The position numbers and the translations under genes were made by a program. The notes under the pieces are model-generated. The model saw only the letters and a program-made list of their open reading frames with translations. It did no database searches and was not told the origin of the DNA. From the IMG/VR virus record IMGVR_UViG_3300009506_000154, positions 1 through 30,837 of that record: a stretch of DNA of 30,837 bases; one strand, 5' to 3'. Numbering within the stretch: position 1 is the first letter of the stretch; every line of letters begins with the position of its first letter. This DNA comes from a virus. Positions 1 to 7,660 of this stretch are shown piece after piece.

Positions 1-2060
1 CCATAAACAACAACCGGGCTCCCCATCCCGCCAAATTCTGCCCCGGCTCCGGCTGCCATGGGTCTGGCCCCTGGCATGTCAACCTGGCTGGCAAATTGGG
101 GCAATGACTTTGTGGATAATTCGTCCAATGCATCTGCAATGCCCCTCAACCCCATCTCCCATGGAGTCGGGCTGCCCGGGATCATCCAATCCGGCAATTT
201 TAAATTTCTGATCTTTTCTGCCAATGTCTCAATCCAACCAACAACCTTTTCAATGATGCCCTTGACTCCTCCCATGCTGGATGTCCAACCATCAAAAATG
301 GGGATAATTTTATCCTTAACCCATCCCCAAATGGACTCCAATGCTGGCTGCAAAACATTCTGCCAAATGCCCGTCAATGCCTCAATTGCCTTGCCAACAA
401 CCGCATCAAACAAATCTGCCAATGCCTGCCAAATGGGCATCATGTCTTTGCTGATAAAATCCCAAATCCCCTGGATTGCTGGCAACAATGTGTTTGTCCA
501 AAAATCCGTCAATGTCTGGATGGCCTTGGGCAAATTTTCCTGGAGCCAATTCCATAACGTCTCCAACAATGGAAAAACTGTTGTTTGGATCCAACTCCAA
601 AACCGCTCCAACGCTGGCCTTAAAACGTTTTCCCAAAACTGTCTCAATTTTTCGATGGCAATGGGGATATTAACCGCCAACCATTCCCTCAACTGCTCCA
701 ATTTTGGCTTGATTATATTTTCCCATGTCTCGATCAAAAACGTCCTGATCCCCCCCCAATCATTCTCCCATGCTTTTCTCAATAATGTGACAATGGCAAT
801 TAACAAAACAAAAATGGCAACAATTGGGAGGATGGTTGCCAACAAACTGATGATTGCCGGGACAACAACGCTGGCAATGGCAATCCCCAATGCAATTAAA
901 ACATCCTTCCATGAGACTGTATTTGCAATCCATTCAAATATTGGAGCCATAAACTCAACAATGGCATCCTTAACCTCAATGATCCGGTTGTACCAATTGT
1001 AAAATGTTTGGGCAATATTGTATGCCTCCTGGTCGGTTGCCCCAAATGCAGATGCCAAATCATAAACCAACTGATAAATGGAATCAACGATCCCCCGTCC
1101 TTGATTCAAATTTTCAAAAAATCCCATAAACGATGCAACGACTCTGCCAACCGTCTCTGCAATGGGCTGCAACCATCCTGGCAAATCTGCCAAAAAATCG
1201 TTAAGATAATCTCCCTCATCAACAACCATCCCAATATATCTGGCAAATGTCTCAACAACTGGCAAAACAGACTGAGATATAAATTTAAATACCTTGCCCA
1301 AAATCGGCAATGCAACCTTGCCCAATATGGCCAATATATTCTCCCATTGGGCTGCTGCAACCCTTTGGGCATTTGCCAAATCCCCGGATGTCTCAACAAA
1401 ATCCCCCTGCAATGCATCTGTCTGCTCATATAACAATGCCAATGCTGCTGTTGCCCTGGCTTGATCATCCATCTCCCCGGTTGATCCGATCAACCCCATC
1501 TCCAATGCCTTTGCCTGGACTGCTGCGGCTGATAACCTGACTCCAAACTTTTCCAATGGGTCTGCCTCTCCCCTCAATCCCGCCTGGATGGCCCCCAATG
1601 CATCTGCAACATCTGTGTTAAAAATGCTGGCCATGTCTGCTGCCCGTTTTGCCAGGTTAACCGACTCGTCTGCTGCCAATTTCTGATCCAAACCTAAATT
1701 TTGCAACATGGCCCCGGTCTGTGCAGACATCTGGAAAAATTCCGACTTTGCCAACCCGGCTTGGGTTGCCGCCTGGTCTCCCCAATCAATAATGATGTCT
1801 GCTGAGTCCCCAAAAACTTTGTTGACTGCATTCATGGACTCAACAACATCTGATGCCGCCGGGATTGCTTTTCTGGCCAATAAAACCGCTCCCCCTGCTA
1901 GTGCAGCAAACCCGGCTGCTCCAACTCCCAATGCAACCTTGCCAATTGTCTGGATTTTTTGGGTTGTGGACTGTGTGATCTTTTCCACCTTGCCCATCTG
2001 ATCCTGATAATCGGCTGTATTTGCTGTGAGATTAACAACCAATGTTGATAATGTTGCCAT
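1..2060 (-). CDS. Tail tape measure protein (3' end beyond window)
   Basis: Sets tail length and is threaded through the tail tube during siphovirus assembly. I read 686 codons leftward from the ATG at 2058-2060 without a stop, so the C-terminus lies outside the window. The N-terminal part is Ala/Gly-rich and helical. A long hydrophobic stretch (roughly residues 375-425) is typical of the family. After it come Trp-rich helical repeats (patterns like L..FW, W.WI) and near the edge the motif PGSPTPWEMGLRGI, which recurs in tape measure C-terminal regions. It directly follows the tail chaperone genes, the canonical position. A GGGATTG stretch lies upstream of the ATG. The identity is firm from size, composition, motif and position. 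Confidence 0.92.
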   Translation of the reverse strand, partial: MATLSTLVVNLTANTADYQDQMGKVEKITQSTTQKIQTIGKVALGVGAAGFAALAGGAVLLARKAIPAASDVVESMNAVNKVFGDSADIIIDWGDQAATQAGLAKSEFFQMSAQTGAMLQNLGLDQKLAADESVNLAKRAADMASIFNTDVADALGAIQAGLRGEADPLEKFGVRLSAAAVQAKALEMGLIGSTGEMDDQARATAALALLYEQTDALQGDFVETSGDLANAQRVAAAQWENILAILGKVALPILGKVFKFISQSVLPVVETFARYIGMVVDEGDYLNDFLADLPGWLQPIAETVGRVVASFMGFFENLNQGRGIVDSIYQLVYDLASAFGATDQEAYNIAQTFYNWYNRIIEVKDAIVEFMAPIFEWIANTVSWKDVLIALGIAIASVVVPAIISLLATILPIVAIFVLLIAIVTLLRKAWENDWGGIRTFLIETWENIIKPKLEQLREWLAVNIPIAIEKLRQFWENVLRPALERFWSWIQTTVFPLLETLWNWLQENLPKAIQTLTDFWTNTLLPAIQGIWDFISKDMMPIWQALADLFDAVVGKAIEALTGIWQNVLQPALESIWGWVKDKIIPIFDGWTSSMGGVKGIIEKVVGWIETLAEKIRNLKLPDWMIPGSPTPWEMGLRGIADALDELSTKSLPQFASQVDMPGARPMAAGAGAEFGGMGSPVVVY

Positions 2061-2063
2061 ATT

Positions 2064-2767
2064 TTACAATCCCAAATTTGCCTTAAATCTCTGGTAAATC
2101 TCTGATGGAGTCAACTCCTCTTTGGGCTCCTCATATTTTCGCAACAAAAACTCATCCGGCTTGATCCGCCTGCCCTTGGCTTTGTGTATATTGGCTGTCA
2201 ATGATTCCAATTGGGCAAACTGGACATCAACCAAATCATCTCCAAATGGCTCAATGGATGCATATGCCAACCATTCTGCAAACTCATGGGAGGATATATG
2301 CCGCTGGCAATCTAAAACAGATTTATGGCCCAATGCAACTGTCAACCTAAACCAAAACAATCTCTCGGGCCGCTGTGCTAGTTTTTTGCCAACTCCTCCA
2401 CGTCCTCTTTGGTGATCCCGCTCAACCTTTGGGCAACGTCAAAAACCCTGTCCAATGCGGCTGCCGACTTTTCTCCCAACCTGGCAACATCTGCATCTGT
2501 AAATAATTTGTTGCCATCCTCATCAATAACGCTGTGGACAACCAATTTGGCCCTGACATTTTGCCAATTCATTTTTATATTTTTGCCCTTGCCCTGCATA
2601 ATGGAGGACTCAAAAACATCCCTCTCAATCCCTGTCATGCCCCTGACCTTAACCGATCCCCCCCATTCCGGGACTGCAACGATCTCCTCCTGGATGTCTT
2701 GGGAATCAAATATCTGATCCCTGGTCAATAATTTGACGCTCCGGGACTCCTGGCTTTTCGCTGTCAT
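2064..2767 (-). CDS. Tail assembly chaperone GT fusion made by -1 frameshift
   Basis: This is the longer of two chaperones that keep the tape measure soluble while the tail tube polymerises. Translation starts with the G protein at 2767. At the slippery heptamer A AAA AAC (2381-2387) a fraction of ribosomes should slip back one base and avoid the TAG, then read on as LAQRPERLFWFRLTVALG to the stop at 2064, giving 234 residues. The T-like part carries EFAEWLAYASIEPFGDD and a PDEFL segment, the layout of lambda gpT-like C-terminal domains. It has no convincing ribosome binding site of its own, and its open frame runs back through the heptamer, which supports fusion rather than independent start. 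That frameshifting occurs is inferred from sequence. Confidence 0.82.
2378..2767 (-). CDS. Tail assembly chaperone G-like protein
   Basis: The short form of the tail chaperone (129 residues), made in excess and binding tape measure protein before tail assembly. Residues 31-50 read as a beta-rich VPEWGGSVKVRGMTGIERD segment typical of siphovirus chaperones, followed by helices. The gene lies between the tail tube gene (13-bp gap) and the tape measure gene, as expected. Its last codons are GCA AAA AAC TAG, which contain the slippery site for the GT product. The ATG at 2765-2767 follows the tail tube stop with an AAAGGAC-type binding site upstream. Confidence 0.88.
   Translation of the reverse strand: MTAKSQESRSVKLLTRDQIFDSQDIQEEIVAVPEWGGSVKVRGMTGIERDVFESSIMQGKGKNIKMNWQNVRAKLVVHSVIDEDGNKLFTDADVARLGEKSAAALDRVFDVAQRLSGITKEDVEELAKN
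2381..2387 (-). promoter_or_regulatory. Programmed -1 ribosomal frameshift heptamer (A AAA AAC)
   Basis: Read on the minus strand the 3' end of the G frame is GCA AAA AAC TAG. The heptamer A AAA AAC fits X XXY YYZ in the zero frame and sits immediately before the stop. A -1 slip joins the G frame to the open T frame. This is the standard decoding signal in siphovirus tail chaperones. I did not find an obvious strong downstream stem-loop. Confidence 0.82.
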
Positions 2768-2780
2768 TTAATTTGTCCTT

Positions 2781-3188
2781 TTATACAATTGTTGGCTGCC
2801 CGGTTGGCTGGATTGCAACCTCTGCCTGGTATGCATCCTCCTGCTCGCTCATCCGGTTGACTGTCCTTATATGGGCCTCAAATGTAATTGTCTCATCCCC
2901 ATCCGGGTCTGCAACGCTGCATGATACCGGGGCATCTGAGTCAAATGCTGTCAACATGGCTGCATGAGTCGCCTCATCAACATCCCAAATGAGTGTTACT
3001 GTAAACTCATTGAGTCGCCGCTTGCCTGTCGCAACAAACTCTGCATAACCGCCTGCCGAATCATGCCCGGTTGACTCTGCTAATATTTTCTCAAACTCCG
3101 GGAATGGGCAATCCTTGACTTTTGTGACTGCTGTTAAAACCGTCCCAACGTCAATTTTTAGGGTAACTCCAAAACCGCCTTGTGTCAT
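2781..3188 (-). CDS. Major tail tube protein
   Basis: Forms the hexameric rings of the non-contractile tail tube. The 135-residue protein is beta-rich and small, with a conserved-looking N-terminus (GGFGVTLKIDVGTVLTAVTKV) and a strand pattern TVTLIWDVDEATHAAML common in lambda gpV-like and mycobacteriophage tube proteins. It starts at the ATG at 3188 after an AGAGGAGCAATAAG binding site. The C-terminus (EVAIQPTGQPTIV) also fits tube proteins. Position immediately before the tail chaperones is the decisive context. Confidence 0.8.
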   Translation of the reverse strand: MTQGGFGVTLKIDVGTVLTAVTKVKDCPFPEFEKILAESTGHDSAGGYAEFVATGKRRLNEFTVTLIWDVDEATHAAMLTAFDSDAPVSCSVADPDGDETITFEAHIRTVNRMSEQEDAYQAEVAIQPTGQPTIV

Positions 3189-3189
3189 C

Positions 3190-3408
3190 TTATTGCTCCT
3201 CTGTCTCTAAATTTTCATCAACCTGCTCCGGCTCCGGCTCTGGCTCCGGCTCTGGCTGATCAATGACCTCAATCAAACCTTTATGCTTTTTTTCAAAATG
3301 CCTGACTGCTGCGTTTGCCAACTGTGTGTCATAACTGCAATAATTGCAATGATAACGCTCATCAAACATTTTGTCCCAAATAAAATGCTCTTTTAATATT
3401 TCATCCAT
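3190..3408 (-). CDS. Small C2H2-type zinc-finger-like protein with Pro-Glu tail
   Basis: A 72-residue protein that I cannot assign to a named family. Residues 21-42 carry CNYC followed by RHFEKKH, that is Cys-x2-Cys, about 13 residues, His-x4-His, which matches a classical C2H2 finger. A PEPEPEPEPE run and an acidic C-terminus follow. The start at 3408 is chosen because AGGAGG lies seven bases upstream; a longer frame exists but lacks such a site. It sits between the tail completion gene and the tail tube gene and its stop is one base from the tube gene start, so it is co-expressed with virion genes. Zinc binding is inferred. Confidence 0.65.
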   Translation of the reverse strand: MDEILKEHFIWDKMFDERYHCNYCSYDTQLANAAVRHFEKKHKGLIEVIDQPEPEPEPEPEQVDENLETEEQ

Positions 3409-3467
3409 CAAAAACCTCCTGCAAATCAAATTGCATTTTGGACCAAACCGGCTCAATCAAATTTGCA

Positions 3468-3866
3468 TCATTCAATATGGTGAATGACAACATCCAACCG
3501 CCTGGTCTCCCGCTCTGTCCCAAATTGATGATCGTCTCTCAAATCCTTAACAAACGCTCCCTCAATCTGGACTCCTCCAACTCCTCCCATCAATCCCCTA
3601 AACCCATCAAATGCAATCCTGACTTTGTTGATCAAATTAACAACCTGATCAAAATCATCTGCTTGGGCTGTAAACTGGAATCTTGGCCATGCATAACCTG
3701 GAGGGCCATCATGCGCCATCAATCCCGGTCTGCTGATAACCTGATATGCCAACGCTGGCAAATCCGCATCCTGAGGGATAATGTTTGGATAAATCCGGGA
3801 TCCAATGATTGCTGCAATCCCGCTGTCATTCTGGACATGATAAACAACCGCCTCCTCAATGACCAT
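3468..3866 (-). CDS. Tail completion/terminator protein (DUF3168-like)
   Basis: A 132-residue protein resembling the siphovirus tail-completion family that caps the tail tube and joins it to the head. The N-terminal pattern IEEAVVYHVQNDSGIAAIIG then RIYPNIIPQDADLPALAYQV is the family layout: a helix followed by a strand with YPxxxPQ and LPAL. A later segment, VVNLINKVRIAFDGF, also fits. I chose the ATG at 3866 because it lies two bases after the stop of the previous gene; a TTG at 3899 would lengthen the protein but has no better site. The position before the tail tube supports the role. Confidence 0.7.
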   Translation of the reverse strand: MVIEEAVVYHVQNDSGIAAIIGSRIYPNIIPQDADLPALAYQVISRPGLMAHDGPPGYAWPRFQFTAQADDFDQVVNLINKVRIAFDGFRGLMGGVGGVQIEGAFVKDLRDDHQFGTERETRRLDVVIHHIE

Positions 3867-3868
3867 GA

Positions 3869-4186
3869 TCAACTCGCTGGCTCTGGCAACGCTGGCCAAA
3901 CCCTAAAATTAAATTTTGTCCCCCAAAAAACATCCGATCCATTTGTCACCTTGGACTCCCGCTCCCATTCTCCATCCTGGCTCAAAAAACTTGTGTCTGC
4001 CTTATATTCCATTTTGCCATCTGTCCCGTCATTGGTTAAACTGGCTGTTTTTTTGGCTGCTGTCCCATCTGGCAACCTGAAAATCATCTCAATGGTTGCC
4101 GCTCCAATGTCAACAATGTTGCCATCCTGATCCTTGATAACATCCCTGAATGTTGGGCATGATCCAACTCTGATCTCACCTTTCAT
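3869..4186 (-). CDS. Beta-sandwich phage structural protein (BppU N-terminal-like)
   Basis: A 105-residue beta-rich protein. The order GDxx..FRDVIKDQDGNIVDIGAATIEMIFRLPDG, then NDGTDGKMEYKAD, then WERESKVTNGSDVFWGTKFNFRVWP, is the pattern I know from small phage structural domains related to the N-terminal part of baseplate upper proteins. These often accompany receptor-binding or fibre proteins. Its ATG overlaps the stop region of the repeat protein upstream by four bases, with GAGGTTTTGAGGT just ahead, so the two are translationally coupled. The exact role in this virion is not visible. Confidence 0.6.
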   Translation of the reverse strand: MKGEIRVGSCPTFRDVIKDQDGNIVDIGAATIEMIFRLPDGTAAKKTASLTNDGTDGKMEYKADTSFLSQDGEWERESKVTNGSDVFWGTKFNFRVWPALPEPAS

Positions 4187-5997
4187 ACCTCAAAACCTCC
4201 TCGGATTGCTGCATCCTGCTCAACAACCTGGACAATATTGGCATCCCGCTCAACCAATTGGACAATGTTGGCATCCTGCTCAACAACCTGGACAATGTAA
4301 GAGTCCATCTCAATTATAAACTTAATAATCTGCTGAAGAAGATTAACATCTTGCCCTGTGAGGGTAAACGTCCCATGGCTGGCTGCCAAAACATAATGCC
4401 TGGCAAATCCAACATCCTGGCCCGTCAATATAAATGATCCCTGGCTGGCTGCCAGTAATCGAGCAACAAACAACCCGGCTGCCTGCCCAACCAGGCTGAA
4501 TGATCCCGACTCGGCAATTAATGCATACGCTCCAACCTTGGTTAATGTGACATCCTGACCTGCCAGGCTGAATGTACCAAAACCCGCTCCCAACAACCTG
4601 CTGGCGGCAAATCCAACATCCTGCCCCGCCAGGCTGAATGTCCCGGATGCTGCAACCAATTGGACAATTTTTGAGATTCCAACATCCTGCCCGCTGAGGG
4701 TAAACGTCCCCTGCCCGGCTGCAATCAACCTGGATCCCAACAACCCGGTTGCCTGCCCCGCCAATGTAAATGTCCCCGACTCGGCAATTAACTCATACGC
4801 TCCAATTTTGGTTAATGTGACATCCTGCCCCGCCAATGTAAACGTCCCCTGGCTGGCTGTGATCAATCTGCTGGCGGCAAATCCAACATCCTGCCCCGCC
4901 AGGCTGAATGTACCAAAACCCGCTCCCAAATCGTCCCATTGTTTTAATAACCCGGTTGTCTGCCCAACCAGGCTGATCGTCCCATAATCCGCTGCCAACA
5001 ACCTGGTTGCCAATAACCCGGCTGACTCCCCAACCAGGCTGAATGTCCCGGATGCTGCAACCATCCGCTTGATCCTGGATAACCCAACATCCTGCCCTGC
5101 CAGGCTGAATGTCCCAAATGCTGCCGCCAAATCTGCCCATTGCTTTAACAACCCGGTTGCCTGACCCGTCAATGTAAACGTCCCCTGGCTGGCCCCCAAC
5201 AACCTGGTTGCCAACAATCCGGTTGCCTGACCCGCCAGGCTGATCGTCCCCTGGCTGGCTGTCAATAACCTGCTGGCCAATAAATCTGTGATCTGCCCTG
5301 CCAGGCTGAATGTCCCCGACTCCGCAACCAATGGGCTGGCTGCTGCAACTGCTGTGACCCTTGGGACTCGTGTAAATCCATCAACTGGAGTCCCGCCTGT
5401 GCTGTATAAATAAAAATCCCAATAATCCCCATTTGATGCATACGTTGAGTCAATGACCAAACAAAACTCAATCTCTGTATATTGGCCATTTAAACTAATC
5501 GTCCCTGTCCCGGCAGATGTCTGTGCGTCATCATACTCACCATCAACCGCTGTCCCGCTCCATGTCAAATCAAAATCAAAAATTGATATTAATGCCCCAT
5601 CTGCAATGCTGTTGGCATCATTGCTGTATTTGATCCCGTCTGTCCTTGATGTTGTGACTGCTGTTGGAGTCCCCCCGCTGTTTTTTTCTGCATAAATCTG
5701 GAATGCCCATGGATCATTTTTTCCATTGTTTTCTTGGGCAATGATCCTGAGTCTAAATACTGTGTCAACATTGATCGACTGGTTGCTGTTTTGGCTGCCC
5801 ATATATGTTGCTGTCGTCAATGATCCGTCATCATTTCTAAACCAAAAATCCTCCTGTGTTGTGTTGGCTGATGTCCCGCCCTGGATAACCGGGACTCTGT
5901 GCAGCATCCCCCGCCAAAAACCAAACCAATGCCTGCCGACTCGCAACCATCCCCTGTGATAATCAAACAACCCGTCAATCCCGAATAATTTAATCAT
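4183..5997 (-). CDS. Large repeat-rich virion surface/fibre-like protein
   Basis: A 604-residue protein with three parts. Residues 1-225 are non-repetitive and beta-rich (a likely carbohydrate-binding or jelly-roll-like region with WAFQIYAEKNSGG and YWDFYLYSTGG). Residues 228-565 contain 15 tandem units of 22-24 residues, each opening with G[TS][FI][STI]L.G[QE]. Residues 568-597 are three 10-residue units of the form IVQVVEQDAN. No signal peptide is visible. G.F.LTGQ repeats occur in phage surface proteins, so a virion decoration or adhesion role is inferred. It overlaps its neighbours by four and eight bases and lies among head-tail and tail-completion genes, so it is probably virion-associated. 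Confidence 0.72.
   Translation of the reverse strand: MIKLFGIDGLFDYHRGWLRVGRHWFGFWRGMLHRVPVIQGGTSANTTQEDFWFRNDDGSLTTATYMGSQNSNQSINVDTVFRLRIIAQENNGKNDPWAFQIYAEKNSGGTPTAVTTSRTDGIKYSNDANSIADGALISIFDFDLTWSGTAVDGEYDDAQTSAGTGTISLNGQYTEIEFCLVIDSTYASNGDYWDFYLYSTGGTPVDGFTRVPRVTAVAAASPLVAESGTFSLAGQITDLLASRLLTASQGTISLAGQATGLLATRLLGASQGTFTLTGQATGLLKQWADLAAAFGTFSLAGQDVGLSRIKRMVAASGTFSLVGESAGLLATRLLAADYGTISLVGQTTGLLKQWDDLGAGFGTFSLAGQDVGFAASRLITASQGTFTLAGQDVTLTKIGAYELIAESGTFTLAGQATGLLGSRLIAAGQGTFTLSGQDVGISKIVQLVAASGTFSLAGQDVGFAASRLLGAGFGTFSLAGQDVTLTKVGAYALIAESGSFSLVGQAAGLFVARLLAASQGSFILTGQDVGFARHYVLAASHGTFTLTGQDVNLLQQIIKFIIEMDSYIVQVVEQDANIVQLVERDANIVQVVEQDAAIRGGFEV
4207..4296 (-). repeat. Three tandem 30-bp coding repeats
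   Basis: The C-terminus of the repeat protein is encoded by three consecutive 30-bp units giving IVQVVEQDAN, IVQLVERDAN and IVQVVEQDAA. The outer two units are nearly identical in DNA, with the middle one diverged. An imperfect half unit precedes them. Such heptad-like hydrophobic spacing could form a short coiled coil or helical stalk. Confidence 0.8.
4303..5316 (-). repeat. Fifteen ~66-bp coding repeats (G-T-F-S-L-x-G-Q units)
   Basis: Direct repeats inside the 604-residue gene. Units run 22, 22, 23, 22, 22, 23, 22, 24, 22, 22, 22, 24, 22, 22 and 24 residues. Within the array some larger pairs recur, for example the units ending TKIGAYELIAES and TKVGAYALIAES, and those with LLKQW.DL, which suggests duplication of multi-unit blocks. 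The core in DNA (plus strand) is a variant of ccaggctgaatgtccc. Confidence 0.85.
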
Positions 5998-6352
5998 CTG
6001 GTCTCAACTCATCCCGGGCAAATGTTGCTTTGCGCCCAAACATTGGATCATTAACCGCATCTCTCCAAATCTCATCATAATCAAATGATCCAATTGTCAT
6101 GCCTGCCAATGCAATTTTTTTGCCTGGCTTGGTAAACAAATATTCCCACAAACCAAACAAATCAACTCCCCAAAACCTTGGGCCATCTCCCCTGTCATCC
6201 CAAATATAATAATCCGACTTGGCCTGTGTCACCCAAACCAATCTTGGATCATCTTGGGCAATGACTTGGACTCCCCTGGTCGGGGCATCCTCTGGATCCC
6301 CGTCCAGACTGCTAAATGTTGATCTGTCGTTATAATAAATTTTCCAATGCAT
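5990..6352 (-). CDS. Hypothetical virion-associated protein
   Basis: A 120-residue soluble protein I do not recognise. It is acidic and aromatic-rich (YYNDRSTFSSLDGDPEDAP near the N-terminus, YYIWDDRGDGPRFWGVD in the middle). It starts at the ATG at 6352, whose A is shared with the TAA stop of the upstream gene, and ends eight bases inside the repeat protein gene. This tight coupling suggests it is made with the repeat protein and may be its attachment or assembly partner. That link is inference from context only. Confidence 0.6.
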   Translation of the reverse strand: MHWKIYYNDRSTFSSLDGDPEDAPTRGVQVIAQDDPRLVWVTQAKSDYYIWDDRGDGPRFWGVDLFGLWEYLFTKPGKKIALAGMTIGSFDYDEIWRDAVNDPMFGRKATFARDELRPDD

Positions 6353-6792
6353 TAAGACAATTGGAATAAACCATTGGATGGGTCAAAATCGATCAACAAA
6401 TCCTCTCCATCATTCAATGTTATGCTGGAGCCATAATTGTAAACAACAATTAACGGGTTGGTTAAAACTGCTGTCCCGCTGTTGTAAATGTAAACATATT
6501 GGAATGGGCCAACCGCTCCCCCGGATGCTGATAATGTTAAATCCGTTAAGATTAACTTATACGTCCCTCCGGTCTGGCTGCTGCTGCTCAATGTGATGTC
6601 CCTGCTGCTGCAATATGTATAACTGACTTGTGTCACATTGGCCAATAACCCATTGCCATCATTTTGGGGATTGCTGGACTCCCCTGATGGGGCTGTGTTG
6701 GACAATGCAACCGTCAATTGGTGTGTGTCCAAATCATGGGCTCCCTCTGCTAAATGCTCAACAAAATCATTGATCTTGCCAAATGTTGCCAT
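6352..6792 (-). CDS. Small phage structural protein, beta-rich
   Basis: A 146-residue beta-rich protein. The N-terminus MATFGKINDFVEHLAEGAHDL is followed by HQLTVALSNTAPSG. The C-terminus reads YNYGSSITLNDGEDLLIDFD then NGLFQL. I know this layout from small virion proteins that lie between connector genes and fibre genes in many environmental siphophages; no biochemical role is established that I can name. It contains a Ser/Thr-rich stretch near residues 62-80. It follows the HK97 gp10-like gene by three bases. Confidence 0.6.
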   Translation of the reverse strand: MATFGKINDFVEHLAEGAHDLDTHQLTVALSNTAPSGESSNPQNDGNGLLANVTQVSYTYCSSRDITLSSSSQTGGTYKLILTDLTLSASGGAVGPFQYVYIYNSGTAVLTNPLIVVYNYGSSITLNDGEDLLIDFDPSNGLFQLS

Positions 6793-6795
6793 CTC

Positions 6796-7263
6796 TCAAC
6801 TCCTCTCAACATGCCTGTTGATAACTTCCAAAAATTTTTTGCCTGTCGCCTCTTCGGCTTGACTCTTTTTTTCGTCAAATGCTGGTCTCAAAAATGGGCT
6901 GGCTCCCATGCCGCCATGCTCTGCCAAAACCCTTACAATCATTTCTCCGTCTCTGCCTGGTAATGTCAAACCTCCTTTGTTTTTTGGGGTGATCTCATGG
7001 GGTTGGGCTCCGGTCTCAAAAAACCTATAATACCAATGATCGTCATCCGGGCCGATCTCAACCTCTGCAAACTCCCTGGTCTTTTTTGCCAAATCGATCT
7101 CGATGTTTGGCCCTGGAGCCAAATGGTTGGCCTCATCTCTGACAATCTCCGCTCCCGCCTCTGCTGCCGATTCCAAAACCGTTGACATCTGACTCGCCAT
7201 TGCTCTTAACTTTTTATAAAATTCTTTGTCTCCCTTGATCTCCGCTCTAAATCCTTTTGCCAT
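6796..7263 (-). CDS. HK97 gp10-like head-tail connector/tail protein
   Basis: A 155-residue protein of the HK97-gp10 family, which joins the tail to the connector. The helix-rich N-terminus (KEFYKKLRAMASQMSTVLES) leads to EAGAEIVRDEANHLAPG, the family's central motif. A strand segment with WYYRFFETGAQPHEITP follows, then GMGASPFLRPAFDEKK (the common P-A-x-PFLRPAF element near the C-terminus). I chose the ATG at 7263 because GGAG lies eight bases upstream; a longer frame from 7332 would run through a stem-loop and has no good site. Confidence 0.82.
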   Translation of the reverse strand: MAKGFRAEIKGDKEFYKKLRAMASQMSTVLESAAEAGAEIVRDEANHLAPGPNIEIDLAKKTREFAEVEIGPDDDHWYYRFFETGAQPHEITPKNKGGLTLPGRDGEMIVRVLAEHGGMGASPFLRPAFDEKKSQAEEATGKKFLEVINRHVERS

Positions 7264-7290
7264 TTTGCAAACTCCATTGCATTTTTTTGC

Positions 7291-7309
7291 GCCAGGCATC
7301 CCGCCTGGC
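7291..7309 (-). other. Intergenic stem-loop
   Basis: A perfect 7-bp inverted repeat (GCCAGGC / GCCTGGC) with a 5-base loop lies in the 75-bp gap between the head-tail joining gene and the gp10-like gene. On the minus strand it is followed by GCAAAAAAATG, not a T run, so it does not look like an intrinsic terminator in the direction of transcription. It could be a processing site or translation control element. Confidence 0.6.
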
Positions 7310-7338
7310 CAACAAAATCTGCTCTCAATCATGCAACA

Positions 7339-7659
7339 TTAATTGATGATCTCCTGACACATTAATTGCATCTCCCGCTGCCGGGTCTCAACATGGATGA
7401 TCGCCAAAATATCATAAACCGTTGATCCATGCAAAACCCTCATCTCCGGGCTGATCCCGTCCCTTTTCCTGATGGTGATCTTTGTTGTGATCTCCGCTGT
7501 TGCCATTTTGGCATCCAAAAACTCCCTGCCCCTCAATGGCTCAATGGCTGCCCAAACTGTTGCAAACTCTGTCCATGTAATATCCTCCTCCCCAAACGTG
7601 TTTTGGACAACCGTTTTGCTCTGGATGGTGATCCGATTTCTCAATGATCCTGCTTTCAT
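7339..7659 (-). CDS. Head-tail joining protein (SPP1 gp16 / HK97 gp9-like)
   Basis: A 106-residue protein of the phage head-tail joining family, which seals the connector. The N-terminus MKAGSLRNRITIQSKT then FGEEDITWTEFATVWAAIEP and GREFLDAKMATAEITTKITIRKRDGI is the canonical family order (RxRI..Q, W.....WA.I.P..G.E, ...T.KI.IR). The start at 7659 lies one base past the stop of the previous gene and keeps the canonical N-terminus; AAGG is the only Shine-Dalgarno-like sequence near it. It follows the gp6-like connector gene, as in HK97-type maps. Confidence 0.85.
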   Translation of the reverse strand: MKAGSLRNRITIQSKTVVQNTFGEEDITWTEFATVWAAIEPLRGREFLDAKMATAEITTKITIRKRDGISPEMRVLHGSTVYDILAIIHVETRQREMQLMCQEIIN

Positions 7660-7660
7660 C

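Noticed and set aside
58-1002. Long plus-strand open frame of 314 codons
   Set aside because: It lies opposite the tape measure gene, has a low-complexity composition and no ribosome site. Low AG on this strand removes TAG stops, so such shadow frames are expected.
3438-4130. 230-codon plus-strand open frame
   Set aside because: It is antisense to the DUF3168-like and beta-sandwich genes, which have family patterns and ribosome sites.
4303-5316. CRISPR-like or non-coding repeat array
   Set aside because: The repeat units are about 66 bp, in frame, vary at codon level and continue through the coding sequence with no unique spacers.
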